Part shown: positions 54,296 to 63,146 of the stretch, piece by piece
Position numbering within the stretch: the first letter of the stretch is position 1
Layout of the letters: each line of letters begins with the position of its first letter
Origin: Bradyrhizobium tropiciagri
GTDB taxonomy: Bacteria; Pseudomonadota; Alphaproteobacteria; Rhizobiales; Xanthobacteraceae
Length of the DNA: 64,000 nt
Reading direction: 5' to 3'
Assembly: GCF_018130545.1 (NCBI RefSeq)
Contig: NZ_JAFCKF010000002.1
Coordinates: 992,001 to 1,056,000, forward strand
Notes under the pieces: model-generated
The model's input: the letters and a program-made list of their open reading frames with translations, nothing else
The model's database searches: none
What the model was told of the DNA's origin: nothing
Made by a program: the position numbers and the translations under genes

Positions 54296-54952
54296 TCAGC
54301 TTTTCGCGACCGGCGGCAACAATGCCTGCAGCGCTTCGGCGCGCGAGCGCATGCTCGGCGGCGTCTCGCCGTCATTGGCAATCTGGTCGAGCCACTGCCG
54401 CGCCGCGGCGGTGTCGTTGGCGTGCCAGGCCGACAGCGCCAGCAACTCGCGCGCGGAGTGGCGGAACGTCGAATCCTTCGACGTCGCCACAGCCTCGAGC
54501 CGCTGCTGCATGTTCGGATAGGTCGTGGTTTCCATCACGAGCTGCGCGGCACGGATCCGCGCCAGATCCTGGTCGGCACTGCCGACGCTGCGGTCGGCTG
54601 CGATCTCGTCATAGAGTTTTGCGGCGGCCGGCTGATCGCGGGTCGCGACCTCGGCGGCCATGCGCAGCCGCGACAGCGTGCGGTAACCGGACGGCGCCTT
54701 GGTGATCAGGTCGGCAAAGGCAGCCTCGGCCTCGGCGTGCTTGTTCTGGTCCGACAGCTCGACGGCGCGGTCGAATGCCGCACCGGCCTCGGCGGCCTTC
54801 TTGGCCTCGAGATATTGATAGCCACGCCAGCCGCCGACACCGGCGACCACCAGGATCGCCAGCGCGATGATGAAAAGCGAGTACTTGTCCCACAGCTTCT
54901 TGAGCTGTTCGCGACGGACTTCCTCGTCGACTTCGTCAAATAATTCAGACAC
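54296..54952 (-). CDS. TPR-like inner membrane protein (YfgM-like)
   Basis: A 218-residue protein with a cytosolic acidic N-terminus (SELFDEVDEEVRREQLKKLWDKY), one membrane helix (about 27-48, LFIIALAILVVAGVGGWRGYQYL) and a periplasmic helical-repeat domain with short TPR-like pairs. Matches the DUF2133/YfgM family, which in E. coli associates with the SecYEG-PpiD translocon. Lies upstream of the lipoprotein and der on the same strand, as yfgM-bamB-der do in enterobacteria; the lipoprotein here takes the bamB place. Confidence 0.87.
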   Translation of the reverse strand: MSELFDEVDEEVRREQLKKLWDKYSLFIIALAILVVAGVGGWRGYQYLEAKKAAEAGAAFDRAVELSDQNKHAEAEAAFADLITKAPSGYRTLSRLRMAAEVATRDQPAAAKLYDEIAADRSVGSADQDLARIRAAQLVMETTTYPNMQQRLEAVATSKDSTFRHSARELLALSAWHANDTAAARQWLDQIANDGETPPSMRSRAEALQALLPPVAKS

Positions 54953-55109
54953 TTAAAGCTATCCCATCCCCTCGGGACCGCGAATCTGGGTGAAGCACAG
55001 CCCCTACCCGATCCCCACATCGCGGCGGCGTTACCCTAACGGTGTGGCGGAGGCAAGGCAAAGCGAGGCGGATCAAAGCGTTAACCGGGGAAGTTTGTGC
55101 TGCCCCGGC

Positions 55110-56699
55110 TCACGTCACCGCCAGGCTCTCCCGCAGCTGGCGCTTGATCACCTTGCCGTTGGCGTTGCGCGGCAGCGGATCGGCGGTCAGCGCCATGGTC
55201 TCCGGCACCTTGTAGTCGGACAGACGCTCGGCGCACCAGGCGCGCAGGCTCTCGGCATTCACCTCCGAGCGGGTCACGATCACGGCGTGCACGCGTTCGC
55301 CGAGCACCGGACACGGCTTGGCGATGATCGCGCTCTCGACCACGGCCGGATGGCCGGCCAGCACGGACTCGACCTCGGCGGAATAGATCTTCAGGCCGCC
55401 GCGGTTGATCATGTCCTTCTGGCGGTCGAACACGCGGACGAAATTGTCGGCGTCGATCGAGCCGAGATCGCCGGAATGCCAGAAGCCGGCCGTGAAGCTT
55501 TCCGCGGTCGCCTTCGGATTGTTCCAATAGCCCTTGATCACGGAGGCGCTGCGGATCCAGAGCTCGCCGATCTCGCCGCGCGGCACCTCGCGGCCGTCAG
55601 CGCCCATCACGATGATCTCAGCGCCGGGGCACGGCAGGCCGACGCTGTCGATATGGGCTGCGGTCAGCTCGCCCGGCATCAGAGTCGAGGGCGACGTGGT
55701 CTCGGTCGCGCCGTAGCAATTGGCCAGCTTGAGGCCGGGAATCTTGGCGTCGAGCCTTTCGATGGTCGCGACCGGCATCGGCGCGCCGCCGAAGCCGCCG
55801 ATGCGCCAGCTCGACAGATCGGTGCTGTCGAAATCCGGCTGCATCAGGCAGAGATTGTACATCGCCGGCACCATTACCGTGTAGCTGACACGCTCGCGCG
55901 CCGCGACCTTGAGATATTCCGACGCCTTGAACTCCGGCATGATGATCAGCGCACCGGCGCAGCGGGCCATGGTGGTGACGTTGGCGACCGCGCCGGTGAC
56001 ATGCGCAAGCGGCACCGCGGCGATCGAGCGATCGGCCTTGGTCAGCTTCAGGCAGGATGCGAACACCATCGAGGAGTGGATGATGTTGCAATGGGCGAGC
56101 ATCGCGCCTTTCGGCCGGCCCGTGGTGCCCGAAGTGTAGAGGATCATCGCGGTGTCCTCTTCCGTCACCTCCGCCGGCGCCTGTGCCGGAGCGCTGTCAC
56201 GCAGCGTGCCGAATTGCGAGGCGCCATCGTCGCTGACCGAGATGCGATGCGCGAGACCTGGAATATCGGCGGCATCAGGAATGCGGTCGGCAAGCGTGGC
56301 CTCGTGGACCAGGCACGTCGCGCCGCAATCGTTCAGCACATAGGCGATCTCGGGCTTCTGCTGACGCGTCGAGAGCAGCACCGTGACCAACCCGGCATGG
56401 GCCGCGGCGAACATCGTCAGAACGAATTCGATGCGGTTGCCGAGCAGGATCGCGACACGGTCGCCGGGCGCAAGACCGAGCTTTGAAAAACCCGCCGCGA
56501 CCTTGGCCGACTGCTCCGCGACGTCGCGCCAGCTCATTCGCGTCGCGCCGCAGACCAGCGCCTCGCCGTCGCCGTTTTGCGCGACGGCGTCGGCGATCAT
56601 CGCCCACAGGCTGGCCGGCCGCTCCGCGAATGCCGGCACGACGCGGTCACCGAAGCGCGGCTCGAGCCGCATGAGCGGAACGTGTTGCGACCAGTCCAT
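55110..56699 (-). CDS. AMP-dependent acyl-CoA ligase
   Basis: A 529-residue adenylate-forming enzyme. The P-loop is MILYTSGTTGRPKGAML (about 167-183), the A5 region is NCYGATETTS, and A7-A8 is HSGDLGSIDADNFVRVFDRQKDMINRGGLKIYSAEVES. The catalytic Lys of the end motif is in PRNANGKVIKRQL. Forms an acyl-CoA from an acid and ATP; substrate unknown, possibly a medium-chain or aromatic acid. It follows panB by 10 bp on the same strand, though the link to pantothenate synthesis is not evident. Confidence 0.88.
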   Translation of the reverse strand: MDWSQHVPLMRLEPRFGDRVVPAFAERPASLWAMIADAVAQNGDGEALVCGATRMSWRDVAEQSAKVAAGFSKLGLAPGDRVAILLGNRIEFVLTMFAAAHAGLVTVLLSTRQQKPEIAYVLNDCGATCLVHEATLADRIPDAADIPGLAHRISVSDDGASQFGTLRDSAPAQAPAEVTEEDTAMILYTSGTTGRPKGAMLAHCNIIHSSMVFASCLKLTKADRSIAAVPLAHVTGAVANVTTMARCAGALIIMPEFKASEYLKVAARERVSYTVMVPAMYNLCLMQPDFDSTDLSSWRIGGFGGAPMPVATIERLDAKIPGLKLANCYGATETTSPSTLMPGELTAAHIDSVGLPCPGAEIIVMGADGREVPRGEIGELWIRSASVIKGYWNNPKATAESFTAGFWHSGDLGSIDADNFVRVFDRQKDMINRGGLKIYSAEVESVLAGHPAVVESAIIAKPCPVLGERVHAVIVTRSEVNAESLRAWCAERLSDYKVPETMALTADPLPRNANGKVIKRQLRESLAVT

Positions 56700-56709
56700 G
56701 TCAGCCTCG

Positions 56710-57531
56710 TCAGCTCTTCTTCATTCCGTAAACGTGCTCCGGCCCTGGAAAGGCACGGCTCTTCACATCGCGCGCATACCCCGCGACTGCTTCCTCGATC
56801 GCGGGACCGAGATTGCCGTAGCGGCGGACGAATTTCGGCGCGCGCGGCGACAAGCCGAGCATGTCTTCGAGCACCAGCACCTGCCCGTCGCAGGCCGCGC
56901 TCGCGCCGATGCCGATCGTCGGCACCGCGATCGACTGCGTGATCTTGCGCGCCAAGGGCTCGGCGACCGCCTCGACCACGATCGAGAACGCGCCGGCTTC
57001 CGCGATCGCGCGAGCGTCGTTCTCGATCGGCGCCCAGGTCTCCTCCTCGCGGCCCTGCGCGCGGAACGAGCCCAGCGTGTTGATCGATTGCGGCGTCAGG
57101 CCGATATGCCCCATCACCGGAATGCCGCGGTCGGACAGGAACGCCACCGTCTCGGCCATCCGCGCGCCGCCCTCGAGCTTGACCGCGCCACACAGCGTTT
57201 CCTTCATGATCCGCACCGCGGACTGAAACGCCTGTTCCTTCGAGCCCTCATAGGAGCCGAACGGCATGTCCACCACAACAAGCGCGGCCTGCGAGCCGCG
57301 CATCACCGCGCGGCCCTGCAGGATCATCATGTCGAGGGTGACAGGCACCGTGGTCTCGAAGCCGTGCATGACGTTGCCGAGGGAATCGCCGACCAGGATC
57401 GCGTCGCAGTGACGGTCGACCAGCGCCGCGGTGTGCGCGTGGTACGACGTCAGCATCACGATCGGCTCGCCATTCTTGCGGGCGCGCAGATCGGGCGCGG
57501 TCTTGCGCTTGATGGCGGATTGAACAGACAT
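56710..57531 (-). CDS. panB: ketopantoate hydroxymethyltransferase
   Basis: PanB converts 3-methyl-2-oxobutanoate to 2-dehydropantoate in coenzyme A synthesis. The 273-residue protein has [36 protein letters not shown] (about 23-58), which holds the Mg ligand Asp in [19 protein letters not shown] and GHIGLTPQS. Length is normal. Sits 2 bp downstream of the NnrU gene and 10 bp upstream of the acyl-CoA ligase, so it is in an operon. panC is not in this window. Confidence 0.95.
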   Translation of the reverse strand: MSVQSAIKRKTAPDLRARKNGEPIVMLTSYHAHTAALVDRHCDAILVGDSLGNVMHGFETTVPVTLDMMILQGRAVMRGSQAALVVVDMPFGSYEGSKEQAFQSAVRIMKETLCGAVKLEGGARMAETVAFLSDRGIPVMGHIGLTPQSINTLGSFRAQGREEETWAPIENDARAIAEAGAFSIVVEAVAEPLARKITQSIAVPTIGIGASAACDGQVLVLEDMLGLSPRAPKFVRRYGNLGPAIEEAVAGYARDVKSRAFPGPEHVYGMKKS

Positions 57532-57533
57532 AG

Positions 57534-58118
57534 TCAGGCTCCCATGACAGGCACGCCGATCACGACCGGGTGGAACGCAAACGCCAGCGCCAGATACGCG
57601 ATGACACCGACCGCGATCGCGATCAGGTCGTTGGTTGGGCCGCCGACCGGGATCGGCGGCGCACCGGCATCGGCGCGGCGCTTCAGCGAGATGCGGTCAT
57701 AGACCGCCCAGCCGAGGAACGAGCCGAACAGGATGATCGAGCCGAGATCGCCATTGGCGAGCAGATGCGCGAACGCCCACAGCTTCACGCCCGCCAGCAT
57801 CGGATGCTTCAGCGTGGTGTAGATGCGGCCGCGGATATAGGAGGCGACGACGAGGATGACGGCAGGCAGCATCAGCGCCACCGTGATGTGCTTGAAGGCG
57901 GTCGGCGGTGTCCAGACGTCGATCCAGCCGGTCGCGCGATAATGCGCGAAGCCCCAGATGATCAGCCCGAGGCCTGCGAACGACACCAGCGAATAGACGC
58001 CCTTGTAGGCCCCCTCGCCCATCGCATTGACGATGCCGGCGCGCAGGTCGCGCAGGCTGGTCAGCACATGGATGCCGAGGAACAGCACGAGACCCAGGAT
58101 CATGACGAGCAGTCCCAC
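57534..58118 (-). CDS. NnrU family membrane protein
   Basis: A 194-residue membrane protein of the NnrU type, linked to nitric oxide/denitrification gene sets in some proteobacteria but also widespread elsewhere. About five helices can be traced (1-18, 35-58, 72-98, 112-134, 170-190). [15 protein letters not shown] loop and the [26 protein letters not shown] stretch match the family. GTG 58118 has GGAGG six bases upstream and is better than the frame start 58178. No denitrification genes adjoin, so the role here is open. Confidence 0.84.
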   Translation of the reverse strand: MGLLVMILGLVLFLGIHVLTSLRDLRAGIVNAMGEGAYKGVYSLVSFAGLGLIIWGFAHYRATGWIDVWTPPTAFKHITVALMLPAVILVVASYIRGRIYTTLKHPMLAGVKLWAFAHLLANGDLGSIILFGSFLGWAVYDRISLKRRADAGAPPIPVGGPTNDLIAIAVGVIAYLALAFAFHPVVIGVPVMGA

Positions 58119-58199
58119 GATGTTCCTCCCCTGATTGATTAATGCCTTCGCGTAACATCTTCGCCCGGCGCGTGGCAATGCGTCAGGCCGGGTCGCGGG

Positions 58200-58811
58200 T
58201 CACGGATTGCCGGCCGGTTTGGCGAGCTCCCGATTATCGACATAGCGGATCATGATCGGGCGGCCGGCCAGCGCGCCGCCGAGCCCGCCGGTGAATTTCA
58301 GCGGCAGGCACGCGTCGAGCGAGGCATTGATCGCGTTGAGGTAGGTGGCGCGGGTGTCGGCCGGGATACCCCGTGTCGAAAACGTCAGCCGCGGCGCGCC
58401 GATCATTTCGCCAGATCGCTTGAAGCTGAACCGCACCGACATCTGCATGCCCGCGCGCGCGTCGTCCGGCGGCGGCGGCGCCCAGCAGGAACGCAGCGCG
58501 GCGAACAGGTCGCCGATGGTATTGAGATCATGGTCCGGCTTGCGATACTTCTCGGCCTGCCCTTCGGGCGGCACGGTCAGGATCGTGAGCTGGAGATTTT
58601 CGCCGTACGGATAATCCATCTCGGGAAAGCACGGCCCGTGATTGAACACGCTGCAATAGGACGGGATGCAAGGCCCTTCGTCGAGCACACTGCAAGGCGT
58701 ATGTGCGAACGGCACCGGATTGGTCTGTTGCCGCTGCTGCGCAGAGGCAGCGCTCATGAGCGCAAAGGCCGGCACGGCAAAAGCGAGACAGATGGCGACG
58801 CGTCGGAGCAT
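58200..58811 (-). CDS. exported hypothetical protein
   Basis: A 203-residue protein with a signal peptide (about 1-24, MLRRVAICLAFAVPAFALMSAASA). A Cys-rich segment CSVLDEGPCIPSYCSVFNHGPCFPEMDYPYGENLQ (about 37-71) has four cysteines in a C-x7-C-x4-C-x7-C pattern. A TonB/energy-like C-terminal part follows (VRFSFKRSGEMIGAPRLTFSTRGIPADTRATYLNAINASLDACLPLKF), which resembles a TonB C-terminal domain fold. Start 58811 chosen for the signal peptide; ATG 58844 is also in frame. No family name assigned. Confidence 0.7.
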   Translation of the reverse strand: MLRRVAICLAFAVPAFALMSAASAQQRQQTNPVPFAHTPCSVLDEGPCIPSYCSVFNHGPCFPEMDYPYGENLQLTILTVPPEGQAEKYRKPDHDLNTIGDLFAALRSCWAPPPPDDARAGMQMSVRFSFKRSGEMIGAPRLTFSTRGIPADTRATYLNAINASLDACLPLKFTGGLGGALAGRPIMIRYVDNRELAKPAGNP

Positions 58812-58935
58812 GCAGACGGACCCGGATTGCGCTTTGGGGAACATGGTACCGCGGCCGAACCGCATCAAGCCGGCCGGCGTTCAAATCCTTGCGCGCGCGT
58901 AACCGTCACGCCCAGCACGGCAACCCCCGCTCTCG

Positions 58936-58956
58936 TCGCCCGGCTCGACCGGGCGA
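58936..58956. repeat. short hairpin of family B type
   Basis: TCGCCCGG and CCGGGCGA arms around CTCGA, followed by TGAC as in the right end of 33633-33665. A solo half-element next to family A copy 3. Confidence 0.5.
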
Positions 58957-58993
58957 TGACAGTCGAGGATGAGAACGCAACCCCTCCCACGCG

Positions 58994-59113
58994 TCGTCCC
59001 TGCGAAAGCAGGGACCCATACTCCGCGGCGGATGTTGTGAACGAGAATCGTCGTTCCAACATCGCGCGTCAATCAGCACTTGTGGTTATGGGTCCCTGCT
59101 TTCGCAGGGACGA
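58994..59113. repeat. 120 bp TIR element, family A copy 3
   Basis: Ends 58994-59020 and 59087-59113 are inverted 27 bp copies; total length equals copy 1. The core (with TGTTGTGAA and TCGTCGTTC) is recognisably related to that of 33413-33532. Lies 28 bp after the prfC stop. Confidence 0.85.
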
Positions 59114-59141
59114 CACCGCGTATGGGGCGAGTGCGCGCGCC

Positions 59142-60761
59142 TTACGCCTTCTTCTTCACGTCCTTGACGTTGGAGAAGGTGATGCCCTCGGCGCGCTCGC
59201 GGGTGTAGCCGAGATAGAACTCGTTCTTGGCCATGAACACCGGATCGCCGTCGACGTCGTCGGCGATGCCGGAATTGTTGGCGGCGACGAAGGCATCGAG
59301 CTTCTTGCGGTCGTCGGACGAAATCCAGCGCGCCAGCGAGAACTCGGAGATCTCGAACTCGACCGGCAGCGAGTACTCCGCGTCGAGCCGCGCCTTCAGC
59401 ACGTCGAGCTGCAGCGGACCGACCACGCCGACCAGCGCCGGTGCGCCGTCGCGCGGGCGGAACACCTGCACGACGCCCTCCTCCGACATCTGCTGCAAGG
59501 CTTCTTTCAGCTTCTTCGCCTTCATCGCATCCGTCAGACGAACGCGGCGGACGATTTCCGGCGCGAAGCTTGGTACGCCGACAAAAGTCAGATCCTCGCC
59601 TTCGGTCAGGGTGTCGCCGATCCGCAAGGTGCCGTGGTTGGGAATCCCGACGACGTCACCGGCGAAGGCTTCATCTGCCACCGAACGGTCCTGGGCGAAG
59701 AAGAATTGCGGGCTCGACAGGCTCATGTTCTTGCCGGTGCGGACCAGCTTGGCCTTCATGCCGCGGCTGAGCTTGCCTGAGCACAACCGCGCGAAGGCGA
59801 TGCGGTCGCGATGGTTCGGATCCATGTTGGCCTGGATCTTGAACACGAAGGCACTCATGCGCGGCTCCGCCGCCTCGACCTTGCGCAGATCGGAATCCTG
59901 CGCGCGCGGCGCCGGCGCGAACTTGCCGAGGCCTTCGAGCAAGTCGCCGACGCCGAAATTGCGCAGCGCGCTGCCGAAATAGACCGGCGTCAGATGGCCC
60001 TCGCGGAACGCCGCGAGCTCGAACGGCTTGCAGGCCTCCGAGGCCAGCGCGAGCTCGTCCTTGACCTCGGCGACGTCGAGATTGGGGTTGCGCTTGCCGA
60101 GATCGGCGATGTCGATCTGCTCGGTGGCGCCGGTCTTTGCGCCGCCGCCTTCGAGCAGCCGCACGCCGCCATTGACGACGTCGTAGGTACCGAGGAAGTC
60201 GCGGCCGCGGCCGACCGGCCAGGTCATCGGCGTGGTGTCGAGCGCCAGCGTCTTCTCGATCTCGTCGAGCAGATCAAAGGTGTCGCGGCTCTCGCGGTCC
60301 ATCTTGTTGATGAAGGTGATGATCGGGATGTCGCGCAGCCGGCACACCTCGAACAGTTTTCGCGTGCGCGCCTCGATGCCTTTCGCGGCGTCGATCACCA
60401 TGACGGCGGAGTCGACCGCGGTCAGCGTGCGATAGGTGTCTTCCGAGAAGTCCTCGTGGCCCGGCGTGTCCAAGAGGTTGAACACGAGGTCGTTGAATTC
60501 GAAGGTCATCACCGAGGTGACGACCGAGATGCCGCGCTCACGCTCGATCTTCATCCAGTCCGAACGCGTGTTGCGGCGCTCGCCCTTGGCCTTGACCTGG
60601 CCCGCGAGGTTGATGGCGCCGCCGAACAGCAGCAGCTTTTCCGTCAGCGTGGTCTTGCCGGCGTCCGGGTGCGAGATGATCGCAAAGGTGCGCCGGCGCG
60701 CCACTTCTTCTGACAGCGGCGAGCGGGACGGCGATTCGGTGGTTGCGGCGGTATCGGACAT
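59142..60761 (-). CDS. prfC: peptide chain release factor 3
   Basis: A translational GTPase that removes RF1/RF2 from the ribosome after termination. From ATG 60761 it is 539 residues. Motifs: G1 HPDAGKTT (31-38), DTPGHEDF and NKMDR, and then the RF3-type domains (FVFKIQANMDPNHRDRIAFARLCSGKLSRG and IPNHGTLRIGDTLTEG). ATG 60761 gives the typical MSDTA... leader; the frame opens at 60875 through the gdx leader region of the opposite strand. Divergent from gdx. Confidence 0.95.
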   Translation of the reverse strand: MSDTAATTESPSRSPLSEEVARRRTFAIISHPDAGKTTLTEKLLLFGGAINLAGQVKAKGERRNTRSDWMKIERERGISVVTSVMTFEFNDLVFNLLDTPGHEDFSEDTYRTLTAVDSAVMVIDAAKGIEARTRKLFEVCRLRDIPIITFINKMDRESRDTFDLLDEIEKTLALDTTPMTWPVGRGRDFLGTYDVVNGGVRLLEGGGAKTGATEQIDIADLGKRNPNLDVAEVKDELALASEACKPFELAAFREGHLTPVYFGSALRNFGVGDLLEGLGKFAPAPRAQDSDLRKVEAAEPRMSAFVFKIQANMDPNHRDRIAFARLCSGKLSRGMKAKLVRTGKNMSLSSPQFFFAQDRSVADEAFAGDVVGIPNHGTLRIGDTLTEGEDLTFVGVPSFAPEIVRRVRLTDAMKAKKLKEALQQMSEEGVVQVFRPRDGAPALVGVVGPLQLDVLKARLDAEYSLPVEFEISEFSLARWISSDDRKKLDAFVAANNSGIADDVDGDPVFMAKNEFYLGYTRERAEGITFSNVKDVKKKA

Positions 60762-60851
60762 GGCGGGGCAGCGTTTGGCAGGGAAAACGGGCGCAATCAA
60801 GGGCGTTTTGTCGCAATACGGACTGGTCGGACCATCCCCATATAGGCACGA

Positions 60852-60911
60852 GAAAGACGACTTTCGCCTCACCATACCATCCGCGGGGACGACCCTGCCT
60901 TATCCGGAGGG
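60852..60911 (+). promoter_or_regulatory. guanidine-II (mini-ykkC) riboswitch candidate
   Basis: Two hairpins, both with ACGA loops, stand in tandem. The first is GAAAG-ACGA-CTTTC (60852-60865) and the second GCGGGG-ACGA-CCCTGC (60883-60898, one G-T pair), separated by 17 bases. The ribosome site GGAGGG (60906-60911) follows directly, and the SMR gene ATG is at 60918. This is the known layout of the guanidine-II class: two ACGR-loop hairpins next to the Shine-Dalgarno, usually before SugE/Gdx exporters. Confidence 0.82.
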
Positions 60912-60917
60912 TTCGTC

Positions 60918-61232
60918 ATGGCTTGGGCCATTCTGTTCACCGCAGGCCTGCTCGAGATCGGCTGGGCGATCGGGCTGAAATACACCGAAGGCTTCTCGCG
61001 GCTGGTGCCGTCGGTGCTGACGCTGGCGGCGATGGCCGGCAGCGTGCTGCTGCTCGGCCTCGCGCTGAAGACGCTGCCGATTGGAACCGCCTACGCGGTC
61101 TGGACCGGGATCGGCGCGGTCGGTACCGCAACGCTCGGCATAATCCTGCTCGGTGAACCCGCGACCGCGATGCGGCTGGCCAGCATCGGGCTGATCGTGT
61201 CCGGCATCGTCGGGCTGAAACTCGTCGGTTAA
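60918..61232 (+). CDS. gdx: SMR guanidinium exporter Gdx (SugE)
   Basis: A 104-residue small multidrug resistance protein with four helices (2-20, 28-49, 55-77, 84-102). The substrate glutamate E13 lies in [17 protein letters not shown], with G10 and W16 as in the Gdx subtype. [17 protein letters not shown] carries the helix-3 motif. It works as an antiparallel dimer in the inner membrane and exports guanidinium in the Gdx subtype. The upstream double ACGA hairpin supports this role over quaternary ammonium resistance. Divergent from prfC, with the leader in between. Confidence 0.9.
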   Translation: MAWAILFTAGLLEIGWAIGLKYTEGFSRLVPSVLTLAAMAGSVLLLGLALKTLPIGTAYAVWTGIGAVGTATLGIILLGEPATAMRLASIGLIVSGIVGLKLVG

Positions 61233-62237
61233 TTACTTCAAAATCTGAACGGCCCAATAGGTCGCGGCGGCGACCGCGGCCGACGCCGGGATCGTGATCA
61301 CCCAGGCGTAGACGATCGAGCTCGCCACGTTCCAGCGCACGGCGGAGAGCCGCCGTGCGGCGCCGACGCCGACGATGGCGCCGGTGATGGTGTGGGTGGT
61401 CGAGACGGGAACCCCGAGATAGGTCGCGATGAACAGCGTCGCGGCGCCGCCGGTCTCGGCGCAGAACCCCTGCATCGGCGTCAGCTTGGTGATCCGCAGC
61501 CCCATGGTGCGGACGATCCGCCAGCCGCCCATCAGCGTGCCCAGCGCCATCGCGCTCTGGCAGGCCAGCACGACCCAGAACGGGATTCTGAAGGTGTCGC
61601 CGAGATGGCCCTGCGAGTAGAGCAGCACGGCGATGATGCCCATGGTCTTCTGCGCGTCGTTGCCGCCATGGCCGAGCGAATACAGCGAGGCCGAGGCGAA
61701 TTGCAGGATGCGGAAGGCGCGATCGACCGCGAACGGCGTCGAGCGCACCGAGAGCCAGGACACGATCGCGACCAGCACCAGCGCCAGCAGGAAGCCGACC
61801 AGCGGCGACAGCACGATCGCGAGCAAGGTTTTGGTGAGTCCGCCCCATACCGCCGCTGAAATGCCCGCCTTCGCCATGCCGGCGCCGACCAGGCCGCCGA
61901 TCAGCGCGTGCGAGCTCGATGAGGGAATGCCGAGCGCCCAGGTGATCACGTTCCAGACGATCGCGCCGACCAGCGCGGCAAAGATCACGGTGGCATCCAC
62001 CACCGCCGGATCGATGATCCCGGTGCCGATGGTGTTGGCGACGTGCAGGCCGAACACCGCGAAGGCGACGAAATTGAAGAACGCCGCCCAGAACACCGCA
62101 TATTGCGGCCGCAGCACCCGGGTCGAGACGATGGTCGCGATCGAGTTCGCGGCATCGTGCAGCCCGTTCAGGAAGTCGAACAGCAGCGCGACCGCGATCA
62201 GGATGGTCAGAACCGGAAGACCCAGCGTGGCGTCCAC
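61233..62237 (-). CDS. pit: PiT family inorganic phosphate transporter
   Basis: A low-affinity phosphate/metal symporter. From GTG 62237 it is 334 residues, the usual PiT length. The repeated signature is visible twice: FDFLNGLHDAANSIATIVSTRVL near the N-terminus and ASLYSLGHGGNDAQKTMGI in the second half. PVSTTHTITGAIVGVGAARRLS is also typical. GGGGCT precedes the GTG; a longer form (62285) would begin inside the family E repeat. Pairs with the DUF47 gene upstream, its usual partner. Its stop is directly next to the gdx stop (convergent). Confidence 0.92.
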   Translation of the reverse strand: MDATLGLPVLTILIAVALLFDFLNGLHDAANSIATIVSTRVLRPQYAVFWAAFFNFVAFAVFGLHVANTIGTGIIDPAVVDATVIFAALVGAIVWNVITWALGIPSSSSHALIGGLVGAGMAKAGISAAVWGGLTKTLLAIVLSPLVGFLLALVLVAIVSWLSVRSTPFAVDRAFRILQFASASLYSLGHGGNDAQKTMGIIAVLLYSQGHLGDTFRIPFWVVLACQSAMALGTLMGGWRIVRTMGLRITKLTPMQGFCAETGGAATLFIATYLGVPVSTTHTITGAIVGVGAARRLSAVRWNVASSIVYAWVITIPASAAVAAATYWAVQILK

Positions 62238-62267
62238 GTGATAGCCCCGCTCTATTGTGTTTTCTTG

Positions 62268-62338
62268 AGCATGATCTCCGCGCAAACGCGTCGCGTTTGT
62301 CGCAGGGAAAACCGCTCCACACTTTTCCGGATCATGCT
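62268..62338. repeat. palindromic repeat, family E copy 2
   Basis: The ends AGCATGATC (62268-62276) and GATCATGCT (62330-62338) are inverted, with AAACGCG/CGCGTTT inside and a CACTTTTCCGG block, as in 15327-15372 but with a longer centre. It fills the DUF47-pit spacer and touches the DUF47 stop codon. Confidence 0.75.
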
Positions 62339-62982
62339 CACACTTGCTCGATCACGATGGAGTTGATCTCGTTGGCGACGTCGTCGAAGCGGTCGGCCAC
62401 CTTCTCGAGATGGTCGTAGATCTCCGCGCCAACGATGAAGTCCATCGTGTTGGCGTCGCGGTGCTTCAGGTACAATTCCTTGAGCCCGATATCCTGGAGA
62501 TCATCGACCCGGCCCTCGAGCTTGGTCAGTTCCTCGGTGATCTGGGTCAGCATCGAGACGTTCTGGCCGATCGACTGCAACAGAGGCAGCGCACGGACGA
62601 CCAGATTGGCGCATTCGACGATCAGGGTGCCCATCTCGCGCATCGGCGGCTCGAACTCGCGCACCTCGAACAACATCACCGCCTTGGCGGTCGCCTGCAT
62701 CTGGTCGACCGCGTCGTCCATTGCGGTGATCAGGTTCTTGATGTCGCTGCGGTCGAACGGGGTGATGAAGGTGCGGCGAACCGCGGTCAGCACCTCGCGG
62801 GTGACGCTGTCGGCGTCGTTCTCGAACTGATTGACGCGCTGGCAGAAGACCGGGGTCTCATCCCCGCCCTTCAGCATGTCCTGCAGCGCCAAGGAGCACT
62901 GCACAGAGGTCTGGGCGTGGCGGGCAAACAGCTCGAAAAACCGCTCTTCCTTGGGCAGGAAGGCGCGAAACCAGCGCAGCAT
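62338..62982 (-). CDS. DUF47 (PhoU-like) PiT accessory protein
   Basis: A 214-residue helical protein of the DUF47 family, distantly related to PhoU. It has FFELFARHAQTSVQCSLALQDML, FENDADSVTREVLTAVRRTFITPFDRSDIKNLITAMDDAVDQM (about 52-95) and a closing EKVADRFDDVANEINSIVIEQV. In other bacteria these proteins regulate the adjacent Pit carrier. It precedes pit on the same strand with the family E repeat between them. Stop TGA overlaps the repeat edge. Confidence 0.92.
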   Translation of the reverse strand: MLRWFRAFLPKEERFFELFARHAQTSVQCSLALQDMLKGGDETPVFCQRVNQFENDADSVTREVLTAVRRTFITPFDRSDIKNLITAMDDAVDQMQATAKAVMLFEVREFEPPMREMGTLIVECANLVVRALPLLQSIGQNVSMLTQITEELTKLEGRVDDLQDIGLKELYLKHRDANTMDFIVGAEIYDHLEKVADRFDDVANEINSIVIEQV

Positions 62983-63066
62983 GTCTCAGTTCCATCATTC
63001 CGGGACAGCCCTTTTAGCGACTGTCACAGAACTGTCATAGAGCATCTGGCGGGGAAAACACCGGAA

Positions 63067-63090
63067 ACGACCGCCCGAACGGGCGGTCGT
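63067..63090. terminator. hairpin between livM and DUF47 genes
   Basis: ACGACCGCCCG and CGGGCGGTCGT pair perfectly (11 bp) with AA between. On the minus strand it follows the livM stop by 57 bp and is followed by TTTCCGGTGTTTT, so it may end the liv operon before DUF47. Confidence 0.65.
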
Positions 63091-63146
63091 CCACCGCTAT
63101 GTCGGTCGAAAATCGCGGGGCGCGCGCGCTCGTGCCCGCCCTGCCC

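Noticed and set aside
54990-56486. 498-codon plus-strand frame over the acyl-CoA ligase
   Set aside because: The minus-strand ligase has all adenylation motifs; this frame is His/Arg/Asp-rich and shows no domain.
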